Assembly (NCBI GenBank): GCA_947174635.1
Contig: CAMWJS010000023.1
Span: 1-34,227 of the forward strand
DNA from: an uncultured Muribaculaceae bacterium
Lineage (GTDB): Bacteria > Bacteroidota > Bacteroidia > Bacteroidales > Muribaculaceae
Length of the DNA: 34,227 nt
Direction of reading: 5' to 3'
A model generated the notes under the pieces. The model was not told where the DNA came from, made no database searches, and worked only from the letters and a program-made list of their open reading frames with translations. A program made the position numbers and the translations under genes. Positions 24,814 through 34,031 of the stretch are shown one piece after another (position 1 is the first letter of the stretch; each line of letters opens with the position of its first letter).

Positions 24814-27800
24814 TTAGAAACCTACAGTCAGGCCAAATGTAAAGTATTGCGAACGCGGGGTTGAACTCCAGTCCTCAACCACGCCGGTCATGCCGTTGGG
24901 TGAGATTTCGGGGTCTACTCCGGTATACTTGGTCCATGTCCACAGGTTGTTGAGGGTCAGGTAGAGGTTAATCTGGTTGAGTTTTATCTTCTCGCACACC
25001 TCTTTGGTGAAACCGTAGTTGAATGTCAGGTACTTGAAGCGGACAAACGTACCGTCCTCCACGAAGCGGTCGGAGGGCATCCAGTTGTAGCCGTACTGGT
25101 AGAGCGCGCGGGGCATGTCGGTGACGTCGCCCTCTTTGCGCCAGCGCCAGTTGGTGGCGATTGACTGGTTGTCGTTGGTGTACATGTTCTCGGCACGCAT
25201 GCGGGCGTAGTTGGCAATCTTGTTGCCGGTACGGAAGTTGAAGAATGCATTGACCGAAAGCTGTTTCCAACGGAAAGTGAAGCCGAAACCACCGTAGATT
25301 TTCGGGTTACAGTTGCCGAGGTAGACGATATCGAGCTCATCGATTGTGCCGTCGTGGTTGATATCCTCGTAGATGGCGTCACCGCCACGGAATTTGTAGT
25401 TGATGCCTCCGTAATCGTAGTACATAGGCATCGGATTGCCGTTGGCATCCTTGAGGTACTGGCCGTCGGGACCCTGTACGAACGGGCAGGTGCCTTCGCG
25501 GCCTTCGACGTAGTCGCTGTACTGGTAGACTCCCTTGTAGCGCAGACCGTAGATTGAGCCGTAGGCATTGCCGAGCTGAACGCGGTTGACGAAACGCGAG
25601 TCGTTGGGTGTCTTGACGAACTGTCCCTCATACGACTCGAGGATTTCGGGCATCATATAGGTGATTTTCGAATTGTAGTTCGAGAGGTTGAAGTTGAAGT
25701 CAAACGAGAAATCGTTGAATTTCAAAAGGTTCTGGGTGTAGAAGTTGAATTCCCAGCCGCTCTTCTCCATCGTACCGCCGTTGATGTAGCTGATAGAGCC
25801 GAAACCGGTCGACGACGGGATGGTCTGGTTGGAGAACAGAAGGTCTTTGTTCTTGTCCTTGAACACGTTGAAGTCGAAGTTGACCTTGTAGTTGAAGAGG
25901 TTACAGTCGACACCGAAGTTGACAGAGTTGGCTGTCTCCCATTTCAGGTTGCTCAGTCGGATCGACGCGGGCTTCAGTGTGGAGATGTCGATGTAGGAGT
26001 TACCCATGCCCGAACCGTAGCCGGAGTTGTAGCGGGCATAGTGGAGATATTCGGAGTCGGGCATACGGCCTGTCTTACCGTAACCGGCACGGATACCGAA
26101 GGTGTTGAACCACTCCCAGGAGTCGAACCATTTCTCGTCAGAAAGTATCCACTTACCCGAGACGGCGGGGAAAGTACCCCAGCGGTTTCCGGGACCGAAA
26201 CGGGTGCTGCCGTCGCGGCGTACGGTCACGTCAAGGATGTAGCGCTCTTTGAATGCATAGTGCATACGTCCCATATAGGCCATCGAGTGCCATTCGCCCT
26301 TGCCCGAGCTGAACGTGCGTTCGTTGCCCGGCACTGTCGGAGACTCTATGCCGTTGGGCATACCATATTTGCGGAATTCCTGTGCCTGTGAGTTACCCGA
26401 AGTGAGTTCCCAGGCACCGAGCAGCATCAGCGAGTGGCCGTGGCCTAACTGAGGCATGAAAAGGAGTTCGTGCTTGGTCTGCATGTTGAGCGACTCGGCA
26501 TCGCGGCGCGACACACGGTTGACAGCGTCGTTGTTCCATGCGTAAGAAGTAAGTTCGCGCGGGAGCACGCGGTCGTCCTTGCGGTTTTCGATGTCGAACT
26601 GCACGTAGCCCTGATAACGCAGACGGTGCTTATCGGGATTGAGTATGTCATACTGCACACGCAGGGTCGGTATGATACGCATCGATATCTCGTCGTACTT
26701 GGCCAGATGGGCCATAGCCACCGGATTGACAAGGTTTTTCTGCGATGCATCGAGGCTTGATGACTGCGGTATGATGTAGAAGTCGTTGGTGAGCGCGCCG
26801 GTATCGTCGCGGCGGTATACTCCTACGTTGGGCATCTTGCGGTAGGCGATATCGAGAATATTGCCGAACTCGTCGAATGTCTTGTGGTTCTTGGTGTGGG
26901 TAAGCGAGAACTCGGTAGAGAATTTCAGTCGGTCAGACACCTGATAGTCAAGGTTCATGAGAGCAGAAATACGGTCGAGTTTCTGCTCGATGATGGTACC
27001 TGTCTGTGTCAGGTAGCCGAGCGATGCACGGTATTTGGCTTTCTCACCGCCACCGTTGACGTTGACGGTATTGTCGTGGGTGTAGCCGTATTGTGTCACC
27101 TCGTCGATCCAGTCGGTGTTGTTGACGAAGTTCCAGTATTCAGGGTAGGTCGGGTCGTAGTTATACTCCGGTATGTTGCAGGCGCCCTCGTTCTGTGCGG
27201 GGTTGAAGTAGGCCTGCTTCATGAGCATGGTGTAGTCGTCGCCATTAAGCATCTTGCGCCCTTTGGGCTGCTTGTGCATGGAGAATTTGTAGAGATACTG
27301 CACGCGGGGCGGACCTTTCACACCGCGCTTGGTCTTGATGAGGATGACACCGTTGGCACCGCGCGCACCGTAGACGGCCGCTGCCGCACCGTCCTTGAGT
27401 ACGGTGATTTCCTCGATATCCTCGGGGTTGATGGCAAGAAGGTTGGCGAACTGTTCCTGAGTGGCGTTGGCGAAGTCGAACGACTCGTCGACGTGGCTCT
27501 CGTAGGGAATGTCGTTGAGCACGATGAGGGGCTCGGCATTCGAGTTAATAGAACCTGAGCCACGGATACGCATCGACGAACCCGAACCGAGGTCACCCGA
27601 GTTCGACACGATGTCGAGACCGGCCATACGGCCCTGAAGGGCGTCGTCGACCGAGGTCACCGAAAGACCTTCGAACTCTTTGGTGTTGATGGTCTGTGTC
27701 GCACCCGAAAGCTCGCGCATCGGGATAGGCATAGAGCCGTCGTTGCTCATACGCGATGCTGTCACCTGCACCTCGGAGAGGGTCGAGGCATCCTTCATCA

Positions 27801-28089
27801 CGATGTGCATGTTGGGCTTGATGGAAAGCGTCTGAGGCTTGAAGCCTACATACGATACCTTTAGTTTATTGCTGGGATTCTTGATTGACAGAGAGAACTC
27901 GCCGTTGAAGTCGGTAGCCGTGTTCGAGTAGACACGGTTGTTCTTGTCCACCTCATGGAGCTGTGCGCCGATGATTGGCTCTCCGGTCTCGTCAACCACC
28001 GTACCTCTGATGATTGACGATGCCTGACCATAACTCAGCTGCGTCACAGCCAAGAGCATCAGCATTAGTAATAATCGTAGATTTCTCAT
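24814..28089 (-). CDS. SusC/RagA-like TonB-dependent outer-membrane transporter (module 1)
   Basis: A 1091-residue TonB-dependent importer. The signal peptide is MRNLRLLLMLMLLAVTQLSYG. Residues about 26-98 are the carboxypeptidase-regulatory-like domain (IIRGTVVDETGEPIIGAQL), followed by a plug with DALQGRMAGLDIVSNSGD, SMRIRGSGSINSNAEPLIVL and the family signature NPEDIEEITVLKDGAAAAVY with GARGANGVILIKT. The remaining residues form the barrel, ending YFTFGLTVGF. There is no N-terminal STN signalling domain, so it is not an anti-sigma-coupled transducer. It lies between the 870-residue FAS1 protein and SusD1 in the operon. Confidence 0.96.
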   Translation of the reverse strand: MRNLRLLLMLMLLAVTQLSYGQASSIIRGTVVDETGEPIIGAQLHEVDKNNRVYSNTATDFNGEFSLSIKNPSNKLKVSYVGFKPQTLSIKPNMHIVMKDASTLSEVQVTASRMSNDGSMPIPMRELSGATQTINTKEFEGLSVTSVDDALQGRMAGLDIVSNSGDLGSGSSMRIRGSGSINSNAEPLIVLNDIPYESHVDESFDFANATQEQFANLLAINPEDIEEITVLKDGAAAAVYGARGANGVILIKTKRGVKGPPRVQYLYKFSMHKQPKGRKMLNGDDYTMLMKQAYFNPAQNEGACNIPEYNYDPTYPEYWNFVNNTDWIDEVTQYGYTHDNTVNVNGGGEKAKYRASLGYLTQTGTIIEQKLDRISALMNLDYQVSDRLKFSTEFSLTHTKNHKTFDEFGNILDIAYRKMPNVGVYRRDDTGALTNDFYIIPQSSSLDASQKNLVNPVAMAHLAKYDEISMRIIPTLRVQYDILNPDKHRLRYQGYVQFDIENRKDDRVLPRELTSYAWNNDAVNRVSRRDAESLNMQTKHELLFMPQLGHGHSLMLLGAWELTSGNSQAQEFRKYGMPNGIESPTVPGNERTFSSGKGEWHSMAYMGRMHYAFKERYILDVTVRRDGSTRFGPGNRWGTFPAVSGKWILSDEKWFDSWEWFNTFGIRAGYGKTGRMPDSEYLHYARYNSGYGSGMGNSYIDISTLKPASIRLSNLKWETANSVNFGVDCNLFNYKVNFDFNVFKDKNKDLLFSNQTIPSSTGFGSISYINGGTMEKSGWEFNFYTQNLLKFNDFSFDFNFNLSNYNSKITYMMPEILESYEGQFVKTPNDSRFVNRVQLGNAYGSIYGLRYKGVYQYSDYVEGREGTCPFVQGPDGQYLKDANGNPMPMYYDYGGINYKFRGGDAIYEDINHDGTIDELDIVYLGNCNPKIYGGFGFTFRWKQLSVNAFFNFRTGNKIANYARMRAENMYTNDNQSIATNWRWRKEGDVTDMPRALYQYGYNWMPSDRFVEDGTFVRFKYLTFNYGFTKEVCEKIKLNQINLYLTLNNLWTWTKYTGVDPEISPNGMTGVVEDWSSTPRSQYFTFGLTVGF

Positions 28090-28110
28090 TATGTATGTGA
28101 GGTTAGCTTG

Positions 28111-30723
28111 TTATTTGTTAGGTGTTAATGCACGGTCGATAAGGTGAATGACAGCGCGCGACGATGCAAAAATCTGAGTGGCGTTCTGCGGGTCTTCGGC
28201 ATTGCCGATGATATCGCGTGCCATGAAGTTGTAGCAACCGGTCGAGGTGAGCACTCGCGAGGTCTTGCCCGACTCGTCACGGATAGTCATGTCATGGCCG
28301 TTGGAACTGATGGTCAGACGGCGGAAACGGTCATATTCGTTGCGCGAGCCTGTCTCGTAGACCATCGGGCCGTATGACTCGCCCGATATATATGCCGAGT
28401 TGTCGACAAAGTGATAGCGCAGGAACGAAAGCAGATAGAGGGCTTTCTCTTTCTTCACCGACATATCCTCTTCGGCTGCGATTTCATCCCATGTCCAGAG
28501 GTTGGAGTCGGCAGCGAAAGCTGCGTCGAGGGCATCGTTGGTCGGAACAAGGATGGTATAACGGTAGTTGTTGAAGTTGTTCACAACGTGGCCGATACCG
28601 CATATCTTCGCTTCTTTGGAATATTTGGTGCCGAATATGTCGACAAAGTCAGCGTCGTCGATAAAGTTGGTCGATACCTGCTCGTCGCCCATACACAGTT
28701 CGAAGAAGCGGCTGAACTCCTCATGCTCGCCAAGCACATTATAGACATTCTTGACGGGGTCGTGGAGTATATGGTCGACAAAGAATGTACGGCCGTTCTG
28801 CGAGTCGTAGACACAGGGGCTGCCGTTCTCGGTATAGACCACCTGAGCCGGCTCGATGCCGAGCTCCATGTCGCCGCCGCCGTTGAACACCACGCCGGTG
28901 CCTTTGCCGCGTGCGTAGATAGTGGCGCCGCCCTTGGTCATGAAGTAGTTGGCGTTGGAGTCGTTGATGTAGCCGCCGAGGGTGGTGCCGTCGTTGGTGC
29001 CGATGACAATGTTCATGTCGATGATGTCACGCAGGCGGTTGCGGACGATGTTCTGGTTTTCCTCCTTGCGCTCCATCTCGGCCTTCTCTCCGTTTTCGTC
29101 GACATAATATATATCGGCGTATACGGCATTCTTGTCGGCGTCGTAGTAGAACGACCAGATTCGCCTTGATGCGCCGCCGAGCTGCCATGAAATCGGTTCG
29201 CGGTAGTTCTCAAGAGCCTCGTCGGTGGGGACGATGAGGTTATACATGTTCTCCATCGAGCGCAGGTACATGAAGAAGTACATTGCGTTTTCGTCACCGA
29301 GGTTGTTCCAGTTGTCGGTGAGGGCCCATTTCATCACTTTGGTGTTGGACGACGTGAGCACTGACGCGTAGGTGCCCTTGTAGTCGATGGGAGGTATCAC
29401 CTTGTCGATGACGAATACCACGCCGTTTGATGTCAGGATAGTGTTGACAACGTTGCCCTCGTTGAGCTTTATGGCATAGCTGGTCTCGTCGGTCAGCGTG
29501 GGCCACAGGTGGGGCAGCGACGCCATGAACGAGCGCTTCTGGTGGTTCTTGAGGAAAGTGGCGAGCAGGTCGGTGGGCACATTGTCCCAGTCGCCGTAAG
29601 AGTCGCGCAGATATCCGCCCTCCGAACCGTTGAAATATTCCATCATCGCGGCATCGGTGGGCACGAACATCACACCCATGTCGGAGTTGCCGCCGAATGT
29701 GGTATTGTTGGGGTCATAGTAAAGCATACCGTACGACGAGAGGCCTTCACCTTTGGGACCCGTCGAGGCGCTCTGCTCGTTGAAATAACGCTTCACGAAA
29801 ATCGAGTCGCTGCCCGACAGCCCCGGGATGAGCGGACGCAACGGCGTGGAACCGTTGTAATATTCCTTCACCGAAGCATCGATGCCGCCGTCATAGTACG
29901 GAGCGCTGAATTTGTCAAGAAGCTTGTTGAATATAGTGGTGTTGCTCTGCGACGCGATAGCCTCGGCCATTGTGACCGACGGCAACGCCACCTCTTCCAT
30001 CTCGTGGATATAACCGTTCTTGCAGATGATGTCGGGATGCACCACCCTGACGTTGTTGACGATGATGTCCGAACCGTTGTACGGCTCGCCGAAAAACAGG
30101 TTGAAGTCATTGTTTGTGATACCCTTGGCATTCATCATCTGCGGGGTGAAATGCACCATCATAGGAGCCTGGGCGGTCAGGAACACCTTGTCGTCCCTGA
30201 AACGCTCCCAGAAGAGGGTCTCCGGAAGGATTGTGCCGGGTATTGCCTGCACAGAGTCCATATTGGTAGACGCTGTGTTGCGGCGCAGCGCCTGACCCTT
30301 TCCGCCGTTGTCGGAATTATCGGGATTGGACGTGTTGGGAAGCATGTCCGACAGGTAAGCCATGTCGATCATGCTCGCATTCATGATGATGCGTTTCTGC
30401 GACACGGTCAGCTCGTCATAGCTGCGCGCCCCGTATGGATTTGACTGGTAAAAACGCTCGAAAGCGGCATCATTGGCGGGGAACAGCGTCTTCGAACCCG
30501 TCTTGATGAGAGTTTCACGGTAACCGAGGTCGTCAATAAGACGCAACATGTTGGTAAAGTTGCCTTGCTGCTGGAGATACTCATAGATGCTCGCACCCAG
30601 ATAGTCGGGTTCATGGTCATCATAGATGTAATCGTCCTTGCATGAGGTGACGCTTACTGTAGCAGTCGCCATCAGGGCGAGAGCTAACAGCTGCACCATT
30701 CTTTTCGGTACTCCTAAATGCAT
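28111..30723 (-). CDS. Large fasciclin-repeat surface lipoprotein (870 aa), first gene of the operon
   Basis: An 870-residue lipoprotein with lipobox VTSC (Cys28) and KDDYIYDDHE behind it. Four FAS1-like units can be seen from their first conserved motif: LFPANDAAFERFY (about 80-92), MFVPTDAAMMEYF (352-364), NLIVPTDEALENY (495-507), and TILVPTNDALDAAF in the last 170 residues. Each is followed by a second conserved stretch such as NGYIHEMEEV, NGVVFVIDKVI or IHLIDRAL. Start M1 is kept because the upstream KR supplies a basic signal-peptide end; an in-frame ATG at 30699 has AGGAG before it and is an alternative. It is the promoter-proximal gene, so probably the most expressed. It likely binds a surface or extracellular ligand; enzyme activity is not evident. 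Confidence 0.87.
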   Translation of the reverse strand: MHLGVPKRMVQLLALALMATATVSVTSCKDDYIYDDHEPDYLGASIYEYLQQQGNFTNMLRLIDDLGYRETLIKTGSKTLFPANDAAFERFYQSNPYGARSYDELTVSQKRIIMNASMIDMAYLSDMLPNTSNPDNSDNGGKGQALRRNTASTNMDSVQAIPGTILPETLFWERFRDDKVFLTAQAPMMVHFTPQMMNAKGITNNDFNLFFGEPYNGSDIIVNNVRVVHPDIICKNGYIHEMEEVALPSVTMAEAIASQSNTTIFNKLLDKFSAPYYDGGIDASVKEYYNGSTPLRPLIPGLSGSDSIFVKRYFNEQSASTGPKGEGLSSYGMLYYDPNNTTFGGNSDMGVMFVPTDAAMMEYFNGSEGGYLRDSYGDWDNVPTDLLATFLKNHQKRSFMASLPHLWPTLTDETSYAIKLNEGNVVNTILTSNGVVFVIDKVIPPIDYKGTYASVLTSSNTKVMKWALTDNWNNLGDENAMYFFMYLRSMENMYNLIVPTDEALENYREPISWQLGGASRRIWSFYYDADKNAVYADIYYVDENGEKAEMERKEENQNIVRNRLRDIIDMNIVIGTNDGTTLGGYINDSNANYFMTKGGATIYARGKGTGVVFNGGGDMELGIEPAQVVYTENGSPCVYDSQNGRTFFVDHILHDPVKNVYNVLGEHEEFSRFFELCMGDEQVSTNFIDDADFVDIFGTKYSKEAKICGIGHVVNNFNNYRYTILVPTNDALDAAFAADSNLWTWDEIAAEEDMSVKKEKALYLLSFLRYHFVDNSAYISGESYGPMVYETGSRNEYDRFRRLTISSNGHDMTIRDESGKTSRVLTSTGCYNFMARDIIGNAEDPQNATQIFASSRAVIHLIDRALTPNK

Positions 30724-30894
30724 TGCGATTGGTTTTAGATATGGGTTAATGAATGGTTTGTTTGTTTTGTCAAAATCAGTCCTCCTCAGAGGAAATGTCT
30801 TTCATGGCACCTCGTGGAGCAATACGAATTACCCGACACAGAGACGGAATGACACGCAACAAAATTATGCACATTGTAATTATAATTTTATAAA

Positions 30895-30923
30895 CTTTTA
30901 AGTTATTTACAAAACTTTTGACG
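30895..30923 (-). promoter_or_regulatory. Conserved upstream block of the SusCD/FAS1 operon
   Basis: TTTACAAAACTTTT (30906-30919) with flanking CTTTT-AG-TT and ACG matches 14593-14623 upstream of the VCBS gene. It lies inside the predicted leader, between the promoter at 30974-31005 and the first gene. An additional -7-like TAATTTTG (30867-30860) lies downstream without a good -33 partner. Confidence 0.5.
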
Positions 30924-30973
30924 CTTTAACATATAATTGGGTAAGATTAAACCTCAGAACTTGAAAAATGACG

Positions 30974-31005
30974 CAAATTTATCATTTTTTCAATTTTGCA
31001 ACAAA
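30974..31005 (-). promoter_or_regulatory. Candidate housekeeping-type promoter of the SusCD/FAS1 operon
   Basis: On the minus strand TTTG (31005-31002) and TAAATTTG (30981-30974) are 20 bases apart. Transcription would start near 30968, leaving a long leader of about 245 bases that contains the block shared with the VCBS gene. Long leaders are common at Sus-type operons and may carry post-transcriptional control. The 590-base gap to the GH95 gene otherwise holds no coding frame I trust. Confidence 0.6.
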
Positions 31006-31312
31006 TGCGCTATTTATGTTTTACAACATATTCCGGAACAACGGTTTTACTCAAAGATTTCTTTAATTGCCATAGATTTTACAAATTGTTGACCTGCATA
31101 ATATTAATTTTGCAATCACTACGAAAGTGTCAAATATGTCACATTCAACACCAACCGGAATATCTCCCTTGTTGCATTAACTTAATTTTATTAAAAGCCG
31201 CAAAGAGTCAGAAGCCGGGCACCGCGGCCGGAAAAAGCTACATTTTTTGCAACAGGCACAATAAATGAAAAAATATAGACAACCCACATAAACCAACACC
31301 AAATTTCAACCC

Positions 31313-33730
31313 ATGAAACTGAAAACAGTCATTATCACAGCATGTACGTTTGCAACGGCATTGACCGCCGGAGCAAAGCAATCAGAAGCCATAATGTGGT
31401 ATCAGTCTCCCGCCAAGGAGTGGATTGAGGCTGTGCCTTTAGGCAACGGACGCATCGGCGCCATGGTCTACGGAGGCATCAACCGCGAACGCGTGGCACT
31501 AAATGAAATAACTCTGTGGGCGGGACAGCGCGATTCGCTCCAGAACGATTACTGCGGGCCGGAGCACCTCGCTGAAATACGTCAGGCATTTTTCGACGGC
31601 GACCTGCAGAAAGGCAACGACCTCGCCAACCAATATCTCGGCGGCCGCAACGTATCATTCGGCACCCACCTGCCGCTGGGCGACATGGTGCTCGACTTCC
31701 AATATCCCTCCGACAGGATTACCGACTACCGCCGCGACCTCGACCTCGCCACCGCCGTTGCCACCACATCTTTTAATGTAAACACCGCCAACGGTGCGGT
31801 AAAATACTCTCGTGAATACATCTGCGACTACCCCGACGACGTGCTCGCCATGAAATTCTCGGCCGACAAACCAGGAAACATCAGCTTCACGCTCTCGACC
31901 GATTTTCTCCGCGCCGCCGACTTCAAGGCTGCCGGCAACGAGCTGTCGTTCTCAGGCAAGGTCGACTACCCGATGTTCGGCCCCGGCGGCGTCAGCTTCG
32001 CGGGAACATTCAAAGTCACTGCCGACGGTGGCAAAGTGACCGCCGAAGGCAACACCCTCAAAGTCACCGGAGCCGACTCTGCGACCATACTCTGGGACAT
32101 GCGCACCGACTATGACAACGACGCCCCCGCACAGCGCGCCAAAGATACCGTCGACAAGGCTGCCGGCCGTGGCTTCGCCGCTCTCAAAAAAGACCACGTG
32201 GCCGACCACTCTGCCCTCTTCAACCGCATGGAGATTGACCTCGGCGGCGAGATGACCAACTCGCTCCCCACCGACGTGCGCCTGCAGCTTGCCAAGAACG
32301 GTGTCGTAGACCCCGGTTTCGACGCCATCTTCTTCCAGTACGGCCGCTACATGCAGATTGCCTCGTCGCGCCCCAACTCGGTGCTCTGCTCCAACCTGCA
32401 GGGCATCTGGAACGATAACCTCGCCTGCCACATGGCCTGGACATGCGACTACCACCTCGACATCAACATCAACCAGAACTACTGGTCGCCCAACAAGGCC
32501 AACCTCGCCGAGTGCAACGAACCGATGTTCAAATACGTAGCTCTCCTTGCCAAATACGGCTCGGAGACCGCAAAGAAACTCTACGGCTGCAACGGATGGT
32601 GCGCACACACCATCACCAATCCCTGGGGCTACACCGCCAACGGCGGATGGATAGGCTGGGGCCTGAACGTCACCGCCGGCGCATGGCTCGCCACCGAGCT
32701 CTGGAGCCACTGGCTCTACACTCTCGACGAGGACTTCCTCCGCGAGACCGGCTACCCGCTGCTCAAAAGCTGCGCCGAATTTTTCGTTGACTACATGGTA
32801 GAAGACCCCGCCACCGGCTACCTCGTGACCGGACCCTCAATCTCTCCCGAAAACGGCTTCAAACTCATCGACGGCGACGGCACCAACTACCCCGCAGCCA
32901 TGATGCCCACCATCGACCGCTACATCGTGGAACGCATCTATACAGCCGTAATCGAAGGCTCCAAAGTGCTCGGCGTCGACAAGAAACTCCGTCAGCGCCT
33001 CGAAAAAGATATCAAACGCCTTCCCCCTGTCACTGTCGGCAAAGACGGTCTCGTAAAGGAATGGCTCATGTACGACGCCGTTCGCTCCGACCCCTCTCAC
33101 CGCCACTCGTCGCACCTGGTCGGCCTCTACCCCTTCGGCTTGATTTCGCAGACCAAGACCCCCGAACTCTTCGAAGGCGCAAAACGCAGCCTCGCCACCC
33201 AGACCTCATCGCCCACATGGGAGGACACCGAATGGAGCACCGGCAACATGATATGCTTCTACACCTTCCTCAAAGAGGGTGACACCGCCCACCGCTGGCT
33301 CCAGAACCTATTCAAAGCCTTCACCCGCGAAAACCTCATGACCGTATCGCCCGCAGGTATCGCCGGCGCACCCTCCGACATATTCAGCTTCGACGCCACC
33401 GAGGCATCAGTAGCCGGCATCTGCGACATGCTGCTGCAAAGCCACGACGGCTTCATCGAACTGCTCCCTGCACTCCCCTCGGCATGGCCCACCGGTTCGG
33501 TCAAAGGCCTCTGCGCACAGGGCGCACTGACTGTTGACCTCAACTGGAAAGACGGCAAAGCGACCGCCGCCGACATCCGTGCCGAAAAAGCCAACACCGT
33601 AAACCTCCTTGTGGCCGACAGCACCACCCCGGCAATGACCATCGACGGCAAGACCGTAACCCCCAAAGTGAAAGGCGACATCGCATCCGTCAGCCTCAAA
33701 CCCGGCCAGACCCTCAGCATCCGCTACTGA
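31313..33730 (+). CDS. Secreted glycoside hydrolase family 95 (alpha-L-fucosidase type)
   Basis: An 805-residue enzyme of the GH95 family, inverting enzymes that mostly release alpha-1,2-linked L-fucose and in some members L-galactose. The signal peptide MKLKTVIITACTFATALTAG predicts export to the periplasm; there is no lipobox. The N-terminal domain starts with the family hallmark WIEAVPLGNGRIGAMVYGG, then NEITLWAG. The (alpha/alpha)6 barrel carries HLDININQNYW (381-391, catalytic Asn region), SPEN (511-514, likely general acid Glu513) and HRHSSHL (596-602). Near residue 694, SFDATEASVAG replaces the usual IDGNFG-like stretch; Asp is kept but its neighbours differ. It is transcribed divergently from the FAS1/SusCD operon. 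A -7-like TAATTTTG lies at 31105-31112 with no well-spaced -33 box. Family is firm; exact sugar is uncertain. Confidence 0.92.
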   Translation: MKLKTVIITACTFATALTAGAKQSEAIMWYQSPAKEWIEAVPLGNGRIGAMVYGGINRERVALNEITLWAGQRDSLQNDYCGPEHLAEIRQAFFDGDLQKGNDLANQYLGGRNVSFGTHLPLGDMVLDFQYPSDRITDYRRDLDLATAVATTSFNVNTANGAVKYSREYICDYPDDVLAMKFSADKPGNISFTLSTDFLRAADFKAAGNELSFSGKVDYPMFGPGGVSFAGTFKVTADGGKVTAEGNTLKVTGADSATILWDMRTDYDNDAPAQRAKDTVDKAAGRGFAALKKDHVADHSALFNRMEIDLGGEMTNSLPTDVRLQLAKNGVVDPGFDAIFFQYGRYMQIASSRPNSVLCSNLQGIWNDNLACHMAWTCDYHLDININQNYWSPNKANLAECNEPMFKYVALLAKYGSETAKKLYGCNGWCAHTITNPWGYTANGGWIGWGLNVTAGAWLATELWSHWLYTLDEDFLRETGYPLLKSCAEFFVDYMVEDPATGYLVTGPSISPENGFKLIDGDGTNYPAAMMPTIDRYIVERIYTAVIEGSKVLGVDKKLRQRLEKDIKRLPPVTVGKDGLVKEWLMYDAVRSDPSHRHSSHLVGLYPFGLISQTKTPELFEGAKRSLATQTSSPTWEDTEWSTGNMICFYTFLKEGDTAHRWLQNLFKAFTRENLMTVSPAGIAGAPSDIFSFDATEASVAGICDMLLQSHDGFIELLPALPSAWPTGSVKGLCAQGALTVDLNWKDGKATAADIRAEKANTVNLLVADSTTPAMTIDGKTVTPKVKGDIASVSLKPGQTLSIRY

Positions 33731-33772
33731 TCGATTTCCAATAGCACAAACATAATCTACACACAATCACGA

Positions 33773-33807
33773 CGATGGAGCGCCCACAAAAGCGCTCCAT
33801 CGTTTTT
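33773..33807 (+). terminator. Terminator of the GH95 gene
   Basis: CGATGGAGCGC (33773-33783) pairs with GCGCTCCATCG (33792-33802) across an eight-base loop, followed by five T residues. Confidence 0.9.
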
Positions 33808-33915
33808 ATACGCATACACCGGCCTATAAATTCATTTTAAGAAATTCCCCGGACGTAATTTTTTTTCTGCAAAGACATCAAACTATACTCGGCAAAACAA
33901 GACAATTTTGCACTA

Positions 33916-33974
33916 TTACCCGATTATAATCGGGTAAAACCACAAATATTGCCTGATTTCCCGATTATAATCGG
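33916..33974. promoter_or_regulatory. Pair of palindromic operator-like sites (CCGATTATAATCGG)
   Basis: Site 1 is a perfect 22-bp palindrome (33916-33937, TTACCCGATTA and its complement). Site 2 (33961-33974) repeats the 14-bp core CCGATTATAATCGG exactly. Their centres are 41 bp apart, about four helical turns, so a dimeric regulator could bind both on one face. No gene starts in the following 250 bases, and the nearest upstream gene ends before a strong terminator. Confidence 0.6.
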
Positions 33975-34031
33975 ACATATAGACAGGAGATTTTAAACGC
34001 TGCAAACAGAGGGTGTTGCATAACTTCATAT

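Noticed and set aside
31028-31163. ATATTCCGG and CCGGAATAT as an inverted repeat flanking the GH95 upstream region
   Set aside because: Nine bases about 120 apart is within chance for such a gap and no function is implied.
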